Source of the DNA: Bacteroidia bacterium
GTDB lineage: Bacteria > Bacteroidota > Bacteroidia > Bacteroidales > GWF2-35-48
Assembly (NCBI GenBank): GCA_016212695.1
Contig: JACREX010000208.1
Location: 1-40,313 of the forward strand
Length of the DNA stretch: 40,313 nt
Reading direction: 5' to 3'
Below the pieces are notes generated by a model that did no database searches, was not told the DNA's origin, and worked only from the letters and a program-made list of their open reading frames with translations. The translations under genes were made by a program, and so were the position numbers. Below, in pieces: positions 15,616 through 23,855 of this stretch (the first letter of the stretch is position 1; each line of letters opens with the position of its first letter).

Positions 15616-18438
15616 ATGAGCAAAAAGTCCGGGAATAAAAGAAACAGCAAAATAAAAAGTCCTTATCTGATAAAAAAGACTACTGAACCCGGTACAGGTA
15701 ATTTTTTCAGCAATCATAAATATCAATTCTTTTTATTAATAATACTTTTAATAACAACTGTCCTATATTTTAAAACGCTTCATTACGGATTTATCGAGTG
15801 GGACGACGACAAGCAGATCACCGACAACTTCCTTATAAAAAAACTGAATTCAAATACCTTTGAAAAACTCTATGAATTTGACAAACACACTTCGTTCACG
15901 CTCCTTACCTATTCCATAGATTATCATTTCAATAAACTTTCGCCTTTTATTTACCATCTTGAGAATATTATCCTGCATTTGCTGAATATTATTCTTGTAT
16001 TTTTCCTGATAAGAAGAGTATTTAATAATTCCAATATTGCTATCATTTCATGCCTGCTCTTTGCCATACATCCCATGCGGGTGGAATCAGTAGCCTGGGT
16101 TTCGGAACGAAAAGATCTTTTATTTACATTCTTCTCTTTGTCCGCTTTAATGGTTTATTTGAACTATATAAACCGGAACCTGAAATTTATATTTCTGATA
16201 TTATTTATTATAGCTTCCTGGCTGGCATCAGTATCAAAGATTCAGGCTGCTGCAATCCCTGTTATTATGTTCCTTTTTGATTACTACTATTCAAGAAAAA
16301 TAAGCCTTTTAATGGTCTATGAAAAGTTTGTACTCTTATATTTCTTCTTTGTCTTTCATATTAACTTTTTAAAAGATCCCCTTTCAACAGCAACATCCTT
16401 TGGTATATTAGCGCTTTTATTTATGATTTTTTATTTTGAAAAACACAGGGACAACCTTTCATTAAGACAGAAAATAATTTTTATAGTTTTAGGTATCCTT
16501 CTCTTTATTTCTTCTTTCCAGAAGATACTGCTCACCCCCTTTATTTTGTGGTTTATTTATGAGTCAACTCCTGCAATACTGCCGCAACAATATGCGCTGT
16601 ATCGTGAAAAAATTGCAGGTAAATTCAGGAATATTACGGTATCAAAATACAAATTTATTATACTCGCTACCAGTCTTCTTTTATTTATATTTTTTACTTT
16701 TCTGCTTCAGCAGAAATTCGGTTTCTGGTCTGCAGATAACCAGTCGTCTCAACATTTTTATTTTTTCGACCGGGTATTTATGGCAAGTTATGCGCTTTGT
16801 TTTTACCTGCTGAATTTCATTGCTCCGTTTTACCTGAATGCACTGCATCCGTATCCATTAAAAATAAACGGTTTTTTACCGGGTGAATATTACATTTCAA
16901 TAGCGTTGGTTATCGGGCTGATCGTTTTTTTCATCTGGCAATACAAAAAACACCCGCTGTTAAAAAAGCAATTTCTTTTCTGCATCCTGTTTTTCTTCCT
17001 TAATATTTCTCTTGTATTGCATATTATCCCAATCGAAGGAAGATTAGTTGCTGCTGACCGTTATTCTTATTTTGCCTACATCGGGCTTTTTGCATTAAGC
17101 GGTTTACTCTTTGAAGATATCAGGCAAAATCTTATAAAATTTAAAAAAATACTTTTCGGCATTTTTATGGTTTACATAGTATGCTTTACTTTCTATACAT
17201 GGAAAAGAACAGATGCATGGAAAGATACCATCAGCCTGTTTACAGACGTATTAAATAAGAATCCGGATATTTCTTTTGCCCATAACAACCTTGGTGCGGC
17301 GATGCTGAAAATCAAAGATAAAAAAGCAGCATTTTATCATTTAAATAAAGCAATAAAATTAGATTCCACCTTTTTGCTGGGTTATTATAACAGGGCCATG
17401 GCATTTTTTCAGTTCAATGAATTAGACAGTGCGCTTCACGACCTGAACCGGTTAATTTCCATTAAAAAAGACAGCAACAGTTTGTCTATTGAATATAACG
17501 ACAGGGCCATGATAAAATTAAATTTAAGAGATTTTGACGGGGCAAATATGGATTTTGAAAAAGCCATCAGCCTGAACCCGAATTCTGCAAAAGCCTACAA
17601 TAACAGGGGTTGGTATAAATACAACCGGGATGATCTCCCAGGCGCCATGGCAGATTGCAACAAAGCGCTGGATATTAATCCTGACCTAGACGATGCCTAT
17701 TCCAACCGGGGCTGGTACAAATTACTCTTAAAGGACAAAGACGGTTCTTTCAGCGATTTCACGAAAGCGGCAGAGTTGAATCCGTATAACGAAAGAGCCC
17801 TTTGCAACAGGGGTATCATTAAACTTCAGAGCAACGATCCGGAAGGCGCCATATCGGATTTCACAAAAGCGGCAGAACTCAATCCCTACTTTGACTTTGC
17901 TTATATAAATCGGGGATACGCCAACTTTATGAAAGGAAATTATAAAAATTCCATACGAGATTATTCTGAAGCGATCAAACTGAATCCGAAAAAATCCGAA
18001 TCGTATCAGAACAGGGGATGGGCGTATCTGTGTTTAAAAAATTTCAGGGAAGCGCTCTGCGATTATGATAAAGCCGTCAGCATGGATTCAACGGATGTTA
18101 CAGCCCTTTGCAACAGGGGATGGGTAAAATTCCAATTGAATGATATCAGCGATGCGGTAGAGGATATCAATAAAGCCCTTCTCATGAATCCCAAACACGA
18201 AAAATCATACTTATACAGCGCAATTATCAGCTATCGGCAAAAAAACAAAAAAGATGCCGGGCAGGATTTTAAAATGGTAGCAGAACTCAATCCTTCCAAT
18301 GCAGAGGCTTTATATTATCTTGGATTAATAAAGTTTGATAAAAAAGACCTGCAGGGAGCGTGTGAAACATGGAAAAAATCTTTTTCCCTCGGATATAAGG
18401 AAGCCGGTGAATTGATAAAGAAGAATTGTAAAAATTGA
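15616..18438 (+). CDS. TMTC-like integral membrane protein with 11 TPRs, putative GT-C glycosyltransferase
   Basis: A 940-residue protein from the ATG at 15616; an AAGG ribosome-binding site 5 nt upstream favours it over the TTG at 15613. Residues about 35-530 contain around a dozen membrane helices. The first loop has YGFIEWDDDKQITDN, the acidic motif of GT-C enzymes, and HPMRVESVAWVSERKD at about 152-167 is characteristic of TMTC-like proteins. From about 545 to the end there are 11 TPRs of 34 residues with the NRGW-type start (AYNNRGWYKYNRDDLPGAM). Eukaryotic TMTC proteins are O-mannosyltransferases. Bacterial relatives are mostly uncharacterised, so protein glycosylation is an inference. 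The gene stands apart, between the T9SS cassette and the sugar cluster. Confidence 0.82.
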   Translation: MSKKSGNKRNSKIKSPYLIKKTTEPGTGNFFSNHKYQFFLLIILLITTVLYFKTLHYGFIEWDDDKQITDNFLIKKLNSNTFEKLYEFDKHTSFTLLTYSIDYHFNKLSPFIYHLENIILHLLNIILVFFLIRRVFNNSNIAIISCLLFAIHPMRVESVAWVSERKDLLFTFFSLSALMVYLNYINRNLKFIFLILFIIASWLASVSKIQAAAIPVIMFLFDYYYSRKISLLMVYEKFVLLYFFFVFHINFLKDPLSTATSFGILALLFMIFYFEKHRDNLSLRQKIIFIVLGILLFISSFQKILLTPFILWFIYESTPAILPQQYALYREKIAGKFRNITVSKYKFIILATSLLLFIFFTFLLQQKFGFWSADNQSSQHFYFFDRVFMASYALCFYLLNFIAPFYLNALHPYPLKINGFLPGEYYISIALVIGLIVFFIWQYKKHPLLKKQFLFCILFFFLNISLVLHIIPIEGRLVAADRYSYFAYIGLFALSGLLFEDIRQNLIKFKKILFGIFMVYIVCFTFYTWKRTDAWKDTISLFTDVLNKNPDISFAHNNLGAAMLKIKDKKAAFYHLNKAIKLDSTFLLGYYNRAMAFFQFNELDSALHDLNRLISIKKDSNSLSIEYNDRAMIKLNLRDFDGANMDFEKAISLNPNSAKAYNNRGWYKYNRDDLPGAMADCNKALDINPDLDDAYSNRGWYKLLLKDKDGSFSDFTKAAELNPYNERALCNRGIIKLQSNDPEGAISDFTKAAELNPYFDFAYINRGYANFMKGNYKNSIRDYSEAIKLNPKKSESYQNRGWAYLCLKNFREALCDYDKAVSMDSTDVTALCNRGWVKFQLNDISDAVEDINKALLMNPKHEKSYLYSAIISYRQKNKKDAGQDFKMVAELNPSNAEALYYLGLIKFDKKDLQGACETWKKSFSLGYKEAGELIKKNCKN

Positions 18439-18510
18439 TTTTTTTTTAGTTTTACATTTTCCAAATTTAAACGATATGGTTTGGTGCTCTGTAAAAAAAT
18501 TATCACATAC

Positions 18511-18532
18511 CATGGGAGTCTGAATTCCCATG
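18511..18532. repeat. Small inverted repeat upstream of the sugar cluster
   Basis: CATGGGA (18511-18517) and TCCCATG (18526-18532) form a 7-bp stem with an 8-nt loop, in the 143-bp gap before the aminotransferase gene. It may be a weak terminator for the TPR gene or a leader hairpin; no T-run follows directly. No gene or clear promoter is seen in the rest of this gap. Confidence 0.35.
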
Positions 18533-18581
18533 TTATTTACGGCCATATCCTGAGTGAAGATTTTAAAAGATCAGAATTAAA

Positions 18582-19700
18582 ATGGAAACCATACAAAAAA
18601 TTCCTTTTTTCGGAATTGACAGATTTTATAAAAAATACAGCGCTGAAGTTTCAGAAATAATTTCAACCGTGTATCAAACCGGGCAGATGATGGACGGCCC
18701 TTCTGTTGCCGGGTTTGAAAAAAACATAGCCGCATACTGCAACAGAAAACATGCCATAACAGTAAACAACTGCACGGATGCTTTGTATTTTTCCCTTAAA
18801 CTTGCCGGTATAAAAGAAGGCGACGAAATTTTAATCACCGGGTATTCATTCATCGCTTCCGTTACGCCTATATTAATGCTTAATGCAATCCCTGTTTTTG
18901 TAGATATTGAACCGGATTATTTTAGTATGGACATGAACGACCTTGAAAAAAAGATCACAAAAAAAACCAAAGCCATCTTAGCGGTTCATCTTTACGGACA
19001 AGCCATGCCGCTTGACATACTTGAAACGCTCTCTGCAAAATATAACCTGATATTGATTGAAGACGGAGCCCAGGCTTTGGGTTGCTCTTATAAAAATAAA
19101 AAAGTCGGCAGTACAGGTTTGCTTAGTTGCACAAGTTTTGACCCGACCAAAATTATCGGGGCATTTGGCACAGGCGGAGTACTGTTTACGGATGATTATG
19201 AAATTTACAAAGAAGCTAAAAAGCTGAGATATCACGGCAAAAACGATAAAGGGCAATATGAAATGCTTGGCTATAACAGCAGGATCAATTCAGCACAGGC
19301 GGCATTATTAGATTTTCAGTTAATGAAGATTGAAGATATAATCTTACAACGGCGTAATGTAGCTGAATTATACAATCGCTACCTGAAAGAAATCCCTCGT
19401 TTAGAAACTCCGAAAATAAATCCGGACGGCATTGCCACCTTCCATAAATATGTGATAAAAACCGAAAAACGGGATGAGTTGAAAAAATATTTAGGAACGC
19501 AGGGAATACATACCATGATACATTATGATAAAGCAATGTTCGAAAATGTCCTGTTTGAAAAATTTGATTACAAAGCCGAAAATATTCACCGGATACACCG
19601 GATTAAAAACAAAGTGTTATCTCTTCCGGTTTATCCCGGGTTGACAGAAAATGAGGCAGGGTATATCTGCCAAAAAATAAAAGAATTTTATTCATACTGA
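18582..19700 (+). CDS. DegT/DnrJ/EryC1 sugar aminotransferase
   Basis: A 372-residue PLP-dependent aminotransferase of the sugar-nucleotide family. The N-terminus has GQMMDGPSVAGFEKNIAAYC. The PLP ring-binding segment is IEDGAQALG (Asp161), and the Schiff-base lysine is Lys190 in SFDPTKIIGAFGTGG. The end of the fold (LGYNSRINSAQAALLDFQL) is also conserved. It would transfer an amino group from glutamate to a 3-keto or 4-keto nucleotide sugar. The closest functional types are FdtB/QdtB, WbpE/PorR and PglE, and I cannot choose between them by eye. The acetyltransferase encoded next is the natural partner for acylating the new amino group. It is the first gene of the surface-sugar cluster. Confidence 0.9.
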   Translation: METIQKIPFFGIDRFYKKYSAEVSEIISTVYQTGQMMDGPSVAGFEKNIAAYCNRKHAITVNNCTDALYFSLKLAGIKEGDEILITGYSFIASVTPILMLNAIPVFVDIEPDYFSMDMNDLEKKITKKTKAILAVHLYGQAMPLDILETLSAKYNLILIEDGAQALGCSYKNKKVGSTGLLSCTSFDPTKIIGAFGTGGVLFTDDYEIYKEAKKLRYHGKNDKGQYEMLGYNSRINSAQAALLDFQLMKIEDIILQRRNVAELYNRYLKEIPRLETPKINPDGIATFHKYVIKTEKRDELKKYLGTQGIHTMIHYDKAMFENVLFEKFDYKAENIHRIHRIKNKVLSLPVYPGLTENEAGYICQKIKEFYSY

Positions 19701-19762
19701 TGACCGACGATTAACGACCGATTACCGATTACCGATTACCGATTACTGGTTACTGGTTAACA
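19700..19762. repeat. Nine-heptad array between sugar genes
   Basis: Nine consecutive heptads run in one phase from 19700 to 19762. ATTACCG occurs three times in succession (19721-19741), followed by ATTACTG, GTTACTG and GTTAACA, and preceded by the related heptads ATGACCG, ACGATTA and ACGACCG. The array begins on the last base of the aminotransferase stop codon. The rest of the 145-bp gap is plain AT-rich sequence. Confidence 0.8.
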
Positions 19763-19845
19763 AAAATAAAATGTATAAATTCAGGCCATTCAGAGTATAA
19801 AAATATAATTTTAAAAATTGAAACTTTAATAATAAATTGTTTGTT

Positions 19846-20439
19846 ATGCTGATTATCGGAACAGGCGGATTGGGAAAAGAAATCCTCGGTATATTGATCG
19901 AAGACGGGTTCAGCGATGAAATTTGTTTTTTCGACGAAAATCCAAATGCCCCGGATCTCTTATATTATAAATTCAAAGTCTTTAAAACTCCCGAAGATTT
20001 AAAACAATATTTCGCTAAGGGCGATAAGCGGTTTATCACGGGTATCGGGAATCCCCGCATCAGGGAAAAACTGACAAGCAGGATACAGGATGCGGGAGGC
20101 GAATTATATTCTGTGATTTCAAAAAAAAGTTCGATATTTTTTTTAAATGAAAAATATAATGGAATAATTATCCAGCCGGGCGTAGGGATTTCTCACAATG
20201 TTAAAATAGGCACAGGCGCTGCGATACATATTAACTCAACGATAGGGCACAGCACAACCCTTGGCAAATACGTAAATGTCGGACCCAATGCAACTATTAT
20301 CGGACCTGTTGAAATCGGAGACTATTCATACATCAGCGCGCAAGCGGTGATTCTGTCTCATTTGAAAATCGGAAAAAATGTTGTGGTAACTACAGGAAAA
20401 ATCATTGACCGGGATCTCAACGATTTTGAAACATGCTGA
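19846..20439 (+). CDS. NeuD/PglD-like sugar N- or O-acetyltransferase
   Basis: A 197-residue protein if started at the ATG at 19846; a TTG at 19837 adds three residues before the Rossmann start LIIGTGGLGKEILGIL and is less likely. Residues about 1-80 form the PglD_N nucleotide-sugar-binding Rossmann domain. Residues about 95-190 are a left-handed beta-helix of hexapeptide repeats (IIQPGVGISHNVKIGTGAAI, then VGPNATIIGPVEIGDYSYIS). The histidine of STIGHSTTLG fits the catalytic base of PglD. It would acetylate an amino-sugar nucleotide with acetyl-CoA. Its position between the aminotransferase and the amidotransferase suggests sequential steps on one sugar. Confidence 0.87.
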   Translation: MLIIGTGGLGKEILGILIEDGFSDEICFFDENPNAPDLLYYKFKVFKTPEDLKQYFAKGDKRFITGIGNPRIREKLTSRIQDAGGELYSVISKKSSIFFLNEKYNGIIIQPGVGISHNVKIGTGAAIHINSTIGHSTTLGKYVNVGPNATIIGPVEIGDYSYISAQAVILSHLKIGKNVVVTTGKIIDRDLNDFETC

Positions 20440-20533
20440 TGCGGGAACAACAAAAATAATTCTTTGTATTGATAATATTCAAATCAAGGTATTATTGTTA
20501 TTTTTGGAAAATCTTATAACAGATTGCTTTCCG

Positions 20534-22423
20534 ATGTGTGGTATAACAGGTATTTACTGTTTTAATGAAAGGGGCAAACCCTTTATCAAGAAAATATATC
20601 AGGCCGTGAATTCTCTTTATCAGAGAGGACGTGACAGTCGCGGCATTTATACTCATCATAATGTTGCCCTTGGCCATTCCCGGTTGTCTATAATTGATAT
20701 TTCTGATGCAGCATCACAACCGTTTACTGATGATTCGGGCAGATATACTGTTGTTCTCAATGGTGAATTTTATAATTACATGGAGTTCCGCCCCGGCCTG
20801 GAAAAAAAAGGCTACAAATTCCGTTCTGAAAGCGATACGGAAGTTTTGCTTAATTTGTTTATTGACGAAGGTGCGACATTTATCAATAAAGTTAACGGTG
20901 ATTTTGCCTTGGCTATTTACGATACTGTTGAAGAAAGCCTGTTTCTTTTCCGCGACAGGATGGGTGTAAATCCCTTACTTTACTATGTTGATAAGGACAA
21001 ACTTATTTTTGGTTCTGAAATGAAGGCCCTGCTGGCTTTCGGGATTCCAAAAGAAATTGAACATGCTTCTGTTTACGCGTATTTTCAATTGAATTACATT
21101 CCTGCGCCCTATACGATTTTTAAAAATGTAAATAAAATTATTCCGGGTGAATATCTTTATGTAAAAGGGAACTCTGTCGAGAGGAAAAAATATTACTCAA
21201 TCCCGTATTTAAAAGACAATTTATCTTCGATCAGTTATAAAGATGCCCAGGAAAAACTTATCGGATTATTGGATCAGGCGGTTCAGCGGCGTCTTGTTTC
21301 TGACGTTCCTTTAGGAGCATTCTTAAGCGGGGGCGTTGATTCAAGTATTATCACGGCTCTTGCATCAAGGCATGTTAACCGGATAAGTACATTCTCCATT
21401 GGCTATAAAGACGAGCCGTACTTTGATGAAACGAATTATGCCCGCCTGGTTGCTAAAAAATATAATACAAACCACACGGTTTTTTCGCTTTCAAATGATG
21501 ACCTGTACTCGGTATTGCATAAAGTTCTTGATTATACTGACGAGCCGTTTGCCGATTCATCGGCGCTTGCCGTTTATATTTTAAGTATGCATACCCGCGA
21601 AAAAGTAACTGTTGCGCTTTCTGGCGATGGCGCCGATGAACTTTTTGCAGGATATAACAAACATAAGGCTCATCTTAAAGTCCATAATGCAGGAATTTTA
21701 GAAGAATTAATAAAAACAGGCCATCATGCCCTGAAGGTATTGCCGCAATCAAGAAACAGCAGTCTTGGCAATAAATTCCGGCAAATGAACCGTTTTGCCG
21801 AAGGGATGAAGATGACCGAGAAAGACCGGTACTGGAGATGGTGCTCGTTTGCAAACGAAAAACAAGTTCGGAATTTATTACCGGTAGAAAAATCCGAACA
21901 GGAGTACGCCGACAGGAAAGCCCGTATTTTACAGAAGATTGATAATAACACACCATCCATCTATAATATCCTTTATACGGATATGCATCTTGTTCTGCAG
22001 GGCGATATGCTTGCAAAAGTGGATCTGATGTCTATGGCAAATAATCTTGAGGTAAGGGTTCCGTTTCTTGATCATACGGTTGTGGATTTTATTTTTTCGC
22101 TGCCCGATTCTTATAAGATTGAACCGGCAATTGGGAAAAAACTCCTGCAGGATACATTCCGCGAAATGCTGCCTGCTGAGCTTTATAACCGGCCTAAACA
22201 TGGATTTGAAGTACCCTTGTTAAAGTGGTTCCGCTATGAATTAAAATCAATGATCACGGATGATTTATTAAGCGACCGGTTTATTGCGGAACAAAACTTT
22301 TTTAATCCGAGTGAAATAAAAAAATTTAAAAATAAGCTTTTTTCAGCCAGTCCAGGCGATATTCAGGCGCGAATATGGGGATTGATAGTTTTTCAATACT
22401 GGTGGAAAAAGTATTTTGCATAA
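20534..22423 (+). CDS. asnB: AsnB-type glutamine-dependent amidotransferase
   Basis: A 629-residue protein. The start is fixed by MCGITGIY at 20534, because Cys2 becomes the N-terminal nucleophile of the class II glutaminase domain; the open frame continues upstream but is not used. The glutaminase domain covers about residues 2-190 (RGRDSRGIY, GHSRLSIID, LNGEFYN, ESDTEVLL). The synthetase domain has the ATP-binding SGGVDSS near residue 265, then ALSGDGADELFAGY and EVRVPFLDH. The length near 630 matches AsnB-type enzymes of polysaccharide clusters, such as WbpS-like enzymes that amidate a uronic acid, better than the shorter housekeeping asparagine synthetase. Because of its neighbours, sugar amidation is a serious alternative to asparagine synthesis. 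Confidence 0.88.
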   Translation: MCGITGIYCFNERGKPFIKKIYQAVNSLYQRGRDSRGIYTHHNVALGHSRLSIIDISDAASQPFTDDSGRYTVVLNGEFYNYMEFRPGLEKKGYKFRSESDTEVLLNLFIDEGATFINKVNGDFALAIYDTVEESLFLFRDRMGVNPLLYYVDKDKLIFGSEMKALLAFGIPKEIEHASVYAYFQLNYIPAPYTIFKNVNKIIPGEYLYVKGNSVERKKYYSIPYLKDNLSSISYKDAQEKLIGLLDQAVQRRLVSDVPLGAFLSGGVDSSIITALASRHVNRISTFSIGYKDEPYFDETNYARLVAKKYNTNHTVFSLSNDDLYSVLHKVLDYTDEPFADSSALAVYILSMHTREKVTVALSGDGADELFAGYNKHKAHLKVHNAGILEELIKTGHHALKVLPQSRNSSLGNKFRQMNRFAEGMKMTEKDRYWRWCSFANEKQVRNLLPVEKSEQEYADRKARILQKIDNNTPSIYNILYTDMHLVLQGDMLAKVDLMSMANNLEVRVPFLDHTVVDFIFSLPDSYKIEPAIGKKLLQDTFREMLPAELYNRPKHGFEVPLLKWFRYELKSMITDDLLSDRFIAEQNFFNPSEIKKFKNKLFSASPGDIQARIWGLIVFQYWWKKYFA

Positions 22424-22430
22424 ACTGAAA

Positions 22431-23657
22431 ATGCAGACTCCAGTTTTATATATTTCATATGACGGAATGACCGACCCTCTCGGCCAGTCGCAGGTTATCC
22501 CTTACATCAAGGGGCTTTCAGAAAAAGGCTTCCGTTTCACTCTTTTAAGCGCAGAAAAAAAAGAAAATTTTCATAAAGCAAAAGATGCTGTTTTGAAGGA
22601 ACTTTCGGAATACAATATCGGATGGGAATATATTATTTATACAAAAAAACCTCCTGTTTTATCAACACTTTATGATATACAAAAATTAAAGACAAAAGCG
22701 CTGAGTTTATACCGTCAGAGTAATTTCAGAATCGTTCACTGCCGGAGTTATATTGCCGCTTTAGTTGGGCTGTATCTGAAAAAAAAAATCAGCGTGAAAT
22801 TTATTTTTGATATGCGGGGTTTTTATGCCGATGAACGTGTGGACGGAAAAATCTGGAACCTGAAAAATCCCTTGTACAATCTGATTTACCGGTATTTTAA
22901 AAGAAAAGAAATAGAATTTTTCACAATGGCAGATTACTCGGTTTGTCTTACAAATTCCGGAAAAGAAATCATTCAAAACTGGGATGTATTTCGTAACCAT
23001 AAACCATCTGTTGAAGTTATCCCCTGCTGTACCGACCTGAATCATTTTTCAAAAAATAATATTGATCCAGTATTAAAAAATAAATTTAAAGCTGAATTAT
23101 CCCTGTCAGATACTGATTTTGTTTTATCCTATCTGGGTTCTATAGGCACATGGTATATGCCCGAAGAAATGCTTCTCTTTTTTAAAAGGTTATTATTAAA
23201 GAAGCCTGAATCGAAATTTCTTTTCATCACCAAAGACAATCCGGAGGTAATTTTATCTATTGCTGAAAAACTGCAGATCAATAAAAATAAAATTCTTGTT
23301 TGCAGCGCCGGGAGAAATGAGATGCCAACCTTATTAAGCCTGAGCAACATTTCAATTTTTTTTATAAAACCGGTTTTCTCAAAAAAAGCATCTTCGCCGA
23401 CAAAACTCGGAGAGATCATGGGAATGGGTATCCCGGTGATATGCAATTCGGGCGTGGGAGATGTGGATCATGTAATTAAACATGGCGAATCCGGTATCTT
23501 AGTGAATAAATTTGAAACAAATGATTTTGATAAAGCGATTGACACGATGGATGCCCTGTTAAAAATTCCTTCACAGAATTTTGTGGATATTGCAGAAAAA
23601 TATTTTTCATTGCAAAAAGGAATTGAGAGTTATTATAAGATTTATCAGGCACAATAA
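22431..23657 (+). CDS. Glycosyltransferase family 4-like protein
   Basis: A 408-residue protein from the ATG at 22431, 7 nt after the amidotransferase stop; a TTG at 22416 would overlap that gene and is rejected. The N-terminal domain starts LYISYDGMTDPLGQSQVIPY, a signature of GT4-type enzymes in surface polysaccharide clusters. The C-terminal Rossmann domain has the acceptor and donor segments VLSYLGSIGTWYMPEEM and PTKLGEIMGMGIPVICNSG, the latter containing the conserved glutamate of the EX7E-like region. It is probably a cytoplasmic or membrane-associated retaining enzyme that adds one sugar to a lipid-linked chain. Donor and acceptor cannot be read from the sequence. Confidence 0.85.
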   Translation: MQTPVLYISYDGMTDPLGQSQVIPYIKGLSEKGFRFTLLSAEKKENFHKAKDAVLKELSEYNIGWEYIIYTKKPPVLSTLYDIQKLKTKALSLYRQSNFRIVHCRSYIAALVGLYLKKKISVKFIFDMRGFYADERVDGKIWNLKNPLYNLIYRYFKRKEIEFFTMADYSVCLTNSGKEIIQNWDVFRNHKPSVEVIPCCTDLNHFSKNNIDPVLKNKFKAELSLSDTDFVLSYLGSIGTWYMPEEMLLFFKRLLLKKPESKFLFITKDNPEVILSIAEKLQINKNKILVCSAGRNEMPTLLSLSNISIFFIKPVFSKKASSPTKLGEIMGMGIPVICNSGVGDVDHVIKHGESGILVNKFETNDFDKAIDTMDALLKIPSQNFVDIAEKYFSLQKGIESYYKIYQAQ

Positions 23658-23708
23658 AGCTATACTGCAAACGGTTACAAATTTAACTTTTATTGAACAG
23701 ACATTGTC

Positions 23709-23755
23709 AAATTGTTATACTTGCCTACCGGCAGGCAGGTTGCTAAATTGTTATA
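23709..23755. repeat. Palindrome flanked by 11-bp direct repeats
   Basis: AAATTGTTATA occurs at 23709-23719 and again at 23745-23755. Between them lies TGCCTACCGGCAGGCA (23722-23737), an almost perfect palindrome with one G-T mismatch, followed by a further CAGG-type word. The arrangement resembles a small palindromic insertion with duplicated flank. Confidence 0.55.
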
Positions 23756-23790
23756 AATCAATCATTAATAGTCTATGTGATAATTAAAAT

Positions 23791-23824
23791 AACCATTTAA
23801 CAATGTCAACAATTTAACCATTTA
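23791..23824. repeat. AACCATT/AACAATT word repeats
   Basis: Four related heptamers, AACCATT, AACAATG, AACAATT and AACCATT, start at 23791, 23799, 23808 and 23816, separated by one or two bases. The word AACAATT also appears on the opposite strand in the flanks of the palindrome at 23709-23755. Together the two elements fill much of the 198-bp gap before the next glycosyltransferase gene; no gene was seen there. Confidence 0.5.
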
Positions 23825-23855
23825 AAGTATAACTGAAACCGTTAATAAAAAATTT

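Noticed and set aside
20405-20533. Upstream extension of the AsnB-type gene
   Set aside because: The catalytic Cys must be residue 2, which fixes the start at 20534. The extension overlaps the acetyltransferase gene.
23581-23787. Plus-strand frame of 68 codons after the first glycosyltransferase
   Set aside because: It runs through the end of that gene and the palindromic repeat; the product LPAGRL-type sequence is translated repeat.
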